Shown piece by piece: positions 46,156 to 49,143 of a DNA stretch of 49,143 bases. Position 1 is the first letter of the stretch; every line of letters starts with the position of its first letter. The translations under genes were made by a program, and so were the position numbers. The notes under the pieces were generated by a model. It was not told where the DNA came from, made no database searches, and saw only the letters and a list, made by a program, of their open reading frames with translations. This DNA is from JABWAJ01 sp038323375 (GTDB taxonomy: Bacteria > Bacteroidota > Bacteroidia > Chitinophagales > Saprospiraceae), in assembly GCA_038323375.1 (NCBI GenBank), contig JBBQGV010000031.1, positions 1 through 49,143 of the forward strand. The letters run 5' to 3'.

Positions 46156-47250
46156 TCAATCCTTCCACTCCGTAATAAACAAATTCGTATCCCGGGTTCC
46201 GCCATTGTTGCGGTTGGAGGCAAAAACCAAGCGCTTCCCATCGCGGGAAAACATGGGAAAAGCGTCGAAGGTCTTGTCAAACGTAATTTGTTCCAAACCG
46301 GTGCCGTCAACATTGATCGAAAAAACATTGAATAGCCGGCCATCGGGGGTGTGGTGATTCGTAGAAAACACAATTTTTTTGCCGGAAGGGTGGAAATAGG
46401 GCGCCCAGTTGGCCCGCCCCAGGTTGGTAATTTGACGGAGATCGCTGCCATCCGCATTGCAGGTGTAGATTTCCATGTCGGTCGGTTGCACTAAACCTTT
46501 AGACAAAAGGTCTTTGTAGTTTTTCACAGCCTCCTCTGTTTTAGGACGGGAAGCACGGAAAACCAACTTTTTGCTATCCGGCGAAAAGAATGCGCCGCCG
46601 TCGTAACCCAAACCGGTGGTGATTTGCTTCACGTCGCTTCCGTTGGTATTCATGGTATAGAGTTCCAGATCGCCGGAGCGGTCGGAGGTAAACACGATTT
46701 TTTTGCCGTCGGGCGAAAGCGTTGCTTCGGCGTCATAGCCTGGAGAATTGGTCAATTGGCGGATGATTTTGCCATTGAGATCGGCTTCAAAAATGTCAAA
46801 TTCCGGGAACACGGCCCAGACGTATTTGCCCTCGATGACGCGGGGAGCCTGTAGACAATCTTCGCTGGCTAAGTGGGTGGATGCGTAAATGATACTTTTG
46901 TCGCCCGGCATAAAATACGCGCAGGTCGTTCGGCCATTGCCGGTGCTGATCAACGGCGGGCGGTTGCCTTCGTATTTTCCGGAAATGGGCATGTAAAAAA
47001 TCTGGTCGCACAACGCGCCCCAGGCCCGGTTGCTCGCCTGAAAGGAAAGGTATTTGTCGTTGAAGCTGAAATAGGCTTCTGCGTTATCCCCGCCGTTGGT
47101 CAGTTGGCGCATGTTTGTAAAATGCTGCTCCTGCGCATACCGCAGCGTATCGTTTGCCGCCGTTGTGGCGTTATCTGGCAATTGGGTACTCGTTTTGCAC
47201 GAAACGAAAGCGAAGGTAAGCAGGATAAGGGCAGTCGTAATTTTATACAT
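46156..47250 (-). CDS. TolB-like (PD40 beta-propeller) lipoprotein
   Basis: 364 residues. Lipoprotein signal MYKITTALILLTFAFVSC (Cys18). From ~50 on there are five or six WD40-like PD40 strands: DAEATLSPDGKKIVFTSDRS, DGGAFFSPDSKKLVFRASRP, WAPYFHPSGKKIVFSTNHH, DAFPMFSRDGKRLVFASNRN, each followed by a Y/F-containing strand with NTDG-type turns. These make a beta-propeller as in the C-terminal half of TolB. It lacks TolB's N-terminal domain and has no Pal nearby, so it is not TolB itself. It is likely a periplasmic binding or scaffolding protein. It ends 81 bp before repeat B. Confidence 0.88.
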   Translation of the reverse strand: MYKITTALILLTFAFVSCKTSTQLPDNATTAANDTLRYAQEQHFTNMRQLTNGGDNAEAYFSFNDKYLSFQASNRAWGALCDQIFYMPISGKYEGNRPPLISTGNGRTTCAYFMPGDKSIIYASTHLASEDCLQAPRVIEGKYVWAVFPEFDIFEADLNGKIIRQLTNSPGYDAEATLSPDGKKIVFTSDRSGDLELYTMNTNGSDVKQITTGLGYDGGAFFSPDSKKLVFRASRPKTEEAVKNYKDLLSKGLVQPTDMEIYTCNADGSDLRQITNLGRANWAPYFHPSGKKIVFSTNHHTPDGRLFNVFSINVDGTGLEQITFDKTFDAFPMFSRDGKRLVFASNRNNGGTRDTNLFITEWKD

Positions 47251-47295
47251 CTCAATTTTTTGCGGTGAAGGTAAAAAGTGGTTCAGTTAACTTCC

Positions 47296-48744
47296 TCATT
47301 TTAGTGTCATATTCAATTGTTTACCCCGGTGTGCGCGGATCAATTCCTGTTTTAATGCATAAACGCCGCGCTCCAACCCAAAAGCATAAGTGTTCCAGTC
47401 CACATCCCGGAACAACGCCTGTTGCGCTAAGCAATGTTTTCGGGTTTCGTGAATATTTGGAACATCGTACATCAACGCGCCTTTTCGGTAAACGGGAACC
47501 AGCAAACTTTTGCCCTGTTTGGCATCGAAATGTACCGACCCTCCGGATTTTTCATCCACGATTTCAAAGGCATCACCTTCAAAACTGGCGGATGTAATGG
47601 CATCGGCAAGGGGCTGGCCTGCGGCGTCAAAAACCCGCATGACATCCTGTACGCCGGGATTCGAGACCTTGATGGGTTGTTCCGACAATTTGATTTTATG
47701 CTGCCACTGACCCGCAGCATCCTGGATCGCAGCCAATTTGTAGACGCCGCCCAGCGCCGGTTGGTCGTAGGCCGTCACCAAACGCGTGCCAACGCCCCAT
47801 ACATTGATTTTGGATCCTTGTCGCTTCAGTTCCGCAATCCGGTGTTCGTCCAGATCATCGCTGGCTACGATCGCCACCTCCGGCAGCCCCGCGTCGTCGA
47901 GCATTTTCCGGGCGGCAATACTTAAGGCTGCGAGATCCCCGCTGTCTAAGCGAATGCCGAGCAAATGGTGGCCGCGCGCTTTGAGTTTTTTGGCGCTGAC
48001 GATGGCATGCTGCACGCCTTCCAGCGTGTTGTAGGTGTCCACCAGAAAAATACAGTTGTTGGGCATCGCGTGGGCATAAGTGTCGAAAGCTTCCGGCTCA
48101 TTGTCAAAACACATGACCCAACTGTGCGCATGCGTTCCCCGGACAGGAATACCAAAGTGCTTGCCGGCCAGCACATTGCTGGTGGCTACGCAACCGCCGA
48201 TATAGGCTGCCCGCGAAGCCGAAAGTCCGCCATCCATGCCCTGTGCGCGCCGCAGTCCAAATTCCAGGACTGCATCTTCGCCGGCTGCTTGTACAACCCG
48301 CGCTGCCTTGGTAGCGATGAGCGTGGAGAAGTTGAGCAGGTTGAGCAGGGCGGTTTCGATGAATTGCGCCTGGAGCAGCGGCCCCTGAACCCGGATCAGG
48401 GGTTCATTCGGCAACACTACCGTACCTTCCGGGATGGCGTCGAGGTCGCAACTGAAGCGCAGCCGTTGGAGGTAGTTCAAAAAACTTTCGTCGAATAGTG
48501 CCTTGTCGTCGGCACCTTTCAGACTGCCGAGGTACTGGACGTCGCCGGCAGAAAACCGCAGGGTATTCAACCAGTTGATCGCCCTTTCTAATCCACCCGC
48601 AATGGCGTAGGGATTGCCAAAAGGATTTTTGCGGTAAAACAGATGAAAAACAGCAGGTCGTTCTGCCATTCCGGTTTTCCAATAGCCATAAGCCATCGTA
48701 ATTTGGTACAAATCAGTGAGTAGCGTGAGTGAGGTGTCTTGCAT
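47296..48744 (-). CDS. pncB: Nicotinate phosphoribosyltransferase
   Basis: 482 residues from ATG 48744 (MQDTSLTLLTDLYQITMAYG); a start three codons upstream (MFV) is less likely. The enzyme makes nicotinate mononucleotide from nicotinate, PRPP and ATP in the NAD salvage (Preiss-Handler) pathway. Family features: TLLTDLYQITMAYGYWKTG at ~7-25, FGLRRAQGMDGGLSASRAAY at ~160-180, PVRGTHAHSWVMCF at ~205-218 (active-site His region), LGIRLDSGDLAALS and WGVGTRLVTAYDQPALGGVY. It is cytoplasmic. It is a single gene 45 bp upstream of the PD40 lipoprotein gene on the same strand, and preceded by the tandem repeat array. Intact. Confidence 0.95.
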   Translation of the reverse strand: MQDTSLTLLTDLYQITMAYGYWKTGMAERPAVFHLFYRKNPFGNPYAIAGGLERAINWLNTLRFSAGDVQYLGSLKGADDKALFDESFLNYLQRLRFSCDLDAIPEGTVVLPNEPLIRVQGPLLQAQFIETALLNLLNFSTLIATKAARVVQAAGEDAVLEFGLRRAQGMDGGLSASRAAYIGGCVATSNVLAGKHFGIPVRGTHAHSWVMCFDNEPEAFDTYAHAMPNNCIFLVDTYNTLEGVQHAIVSAKKLKARGHHLLGIRLDSGDLAALSIAARKMLDDAGLPEVAIVASDDLDEHRIAELKRQGSKINVWGVGTRLVTAYDQPALGGVYKLAAIQDAAGQWQHKIKLSEQPIKVSNPGVQDVMRVFDAAGQPLADAITSASFEGDAFEIVDEKSGGSVHFDAKQGKSLLVPVYRKGALMYDVPNIHETRKHCLAQQALFRDVDWNTYAFGLERGVYALKQELIRAHRGKQLNMTLK

Positions 48745-48840
48745 GACGAACACTTAGTTTGATTTTGAAACTAAGGTATTGCCTTTTGCGGAAGCTGCCA
48801 AATGTGGTCGAGGTTTTTTTGTAAAATAGAGCATTTTGAG

Positions 48841-49143
48841 GTGTTTTCCCGCAAAGGTGTTTTCCCGCAAAGGTGTTTTCCCGCAAAGGTGTTTTCCCGC
48901 AAAGGTGTTTTCCCGCAAAGGTATTTTCCCGCAAAGGTATTTTCCCGCAAAGGTATTTTCCCGCAAAGGGCGCTAAGGTCTCGCTAAGGACGCAAAGGAG
49001 GGCGTCCTGCTTTGCAGGTATTTTCCCGCTAAGGTATTTTCCCGCTAGGGTGTTTTCCGAAAAGGTGTTTTCCCGCAAAGGTATTTTCCCGCAAAGGTAT
49101 TTTCCCGCAAAGGGCGCTAAGGTCTCGCTAAGGACGCAAAGGA
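48841..49143. repeat. 16-bp tandem repeat array, continues past window end
   Basis: Eight units of GTGTTTTCCCGCAAAG or GTATTTTCCCGCAAAG at 48841-48968, a 49-bp block with the GGCGCTAAGGTCTCGCTAAG phrase, then six more units (one of 15 bp) at 49018-49112, then the same closing phrase to the end. The period of 16 is not a multiple of 3, so it is not coding. A single closing phrase is also at 9266-9307. Confidence 0.95.

Noticed and set aside
46156..47250. TolB of the Tol-Pal system
   Set aside because: It is a lipoprotein without the TolB N-terminal domain, and no tol/pal genes lie nearby.
48841..49112. CRISPR-like array
   Set aside because: The 16-bp units abut each other without spacers; there is no 20-40 bp unique sequence between repeats and no cas genes.

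Overview
The window looks like a chromosomal segment of a Bacteroidota bacterium, most likely of the Saprospiria type (lineage is inference). The evidence is: proteins ending in type IX secretion (T9SS) sorting domains of both type A (Por_Secre_tail) and type B (gliding-associated, CHU_C); a sigma factor of the Bacteroidota RpoD type without region 1.1; promoters that fit the Bacteroidota TTTG / TAnnTTTG consensus; and repeats of the 'cgcaaaggcgctaagg' kind. Housekeeping genes are moderately GC-rich; one block (about 16.1-26.36 kb) is strikingly AT-rich.

Layout. (1) 1-5446: two tandem paralogous T9SS cell-surface proteins. The second is a 1415-codon LamG + MopE-like Ca-binding repeat protein whose reading frame is cut by one in-frame TAG. 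(2) 5505-15591: core genes. These are kdsB (LPS Kdo activation), a LysM/RlpA-like protein, two envelope proteins of unknown role, the primary sigma factor, pnp and rpsO, a small orphan protein, and etfA/etfB. (3) 15592-26360: an AT-rich accessory island. It carries truncated gene stubs (DUF1579-like, VOC/glyoxalase, PAS, NmrA-like), a DUF1801 gene, a compact cheR-cheB-hybrid kinase-hybrid kinase operon, and a CorA transporter. A repeat arm occurs on both sides of the che operon; the right copy is part of a ~150-bp imperfect palindrome, and the left copy abuts a broken gene. (4) 26414-39034: a TPR protein, then two paralogous CHU_C surface proteins (788 and 2133 aa). Between them lie a decayed membrane caspase gene (one nonsense codon, one frameshift) and a lipoprotein that appears to have lost its C-terminal NHL repeats. 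(5) 39035-48744: a minus-strand set of envelope or periplasmic enzymes: an inactive/active M16 peptidase pair, a small lipoprotein, a CocE/X-Pro-dipeptidyl-peptidase-like hydrolase, a PD40 lipoprotein and nicotinate phosphoribosyltransferase. (6) 48841-49143: a 16-bp tandem repeat array running off the window end.

Genes that work together: rpsO/pnp (linked, rpsO with its own terminator), etfB/etfA (heterodimeric electron carrier), the two M16 genes (likely heterodimer), and the che/kinase island (likely one methylation-plus-phosphorelay signalling unit that has no chemoreceptor in the window). The secreted proteins depend on T9SS machinery not present here.

The most unusual items are the AT-rich signalling island with its flanking repeats and gene stubs, the decayed caspase locus between paralogous surface proteins, the single stop codon inside a near-perfect 348-bp tandem repeat, and three long imperfect palindromes placed between genes. 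All calls come from reading the sequence; no database search was run.
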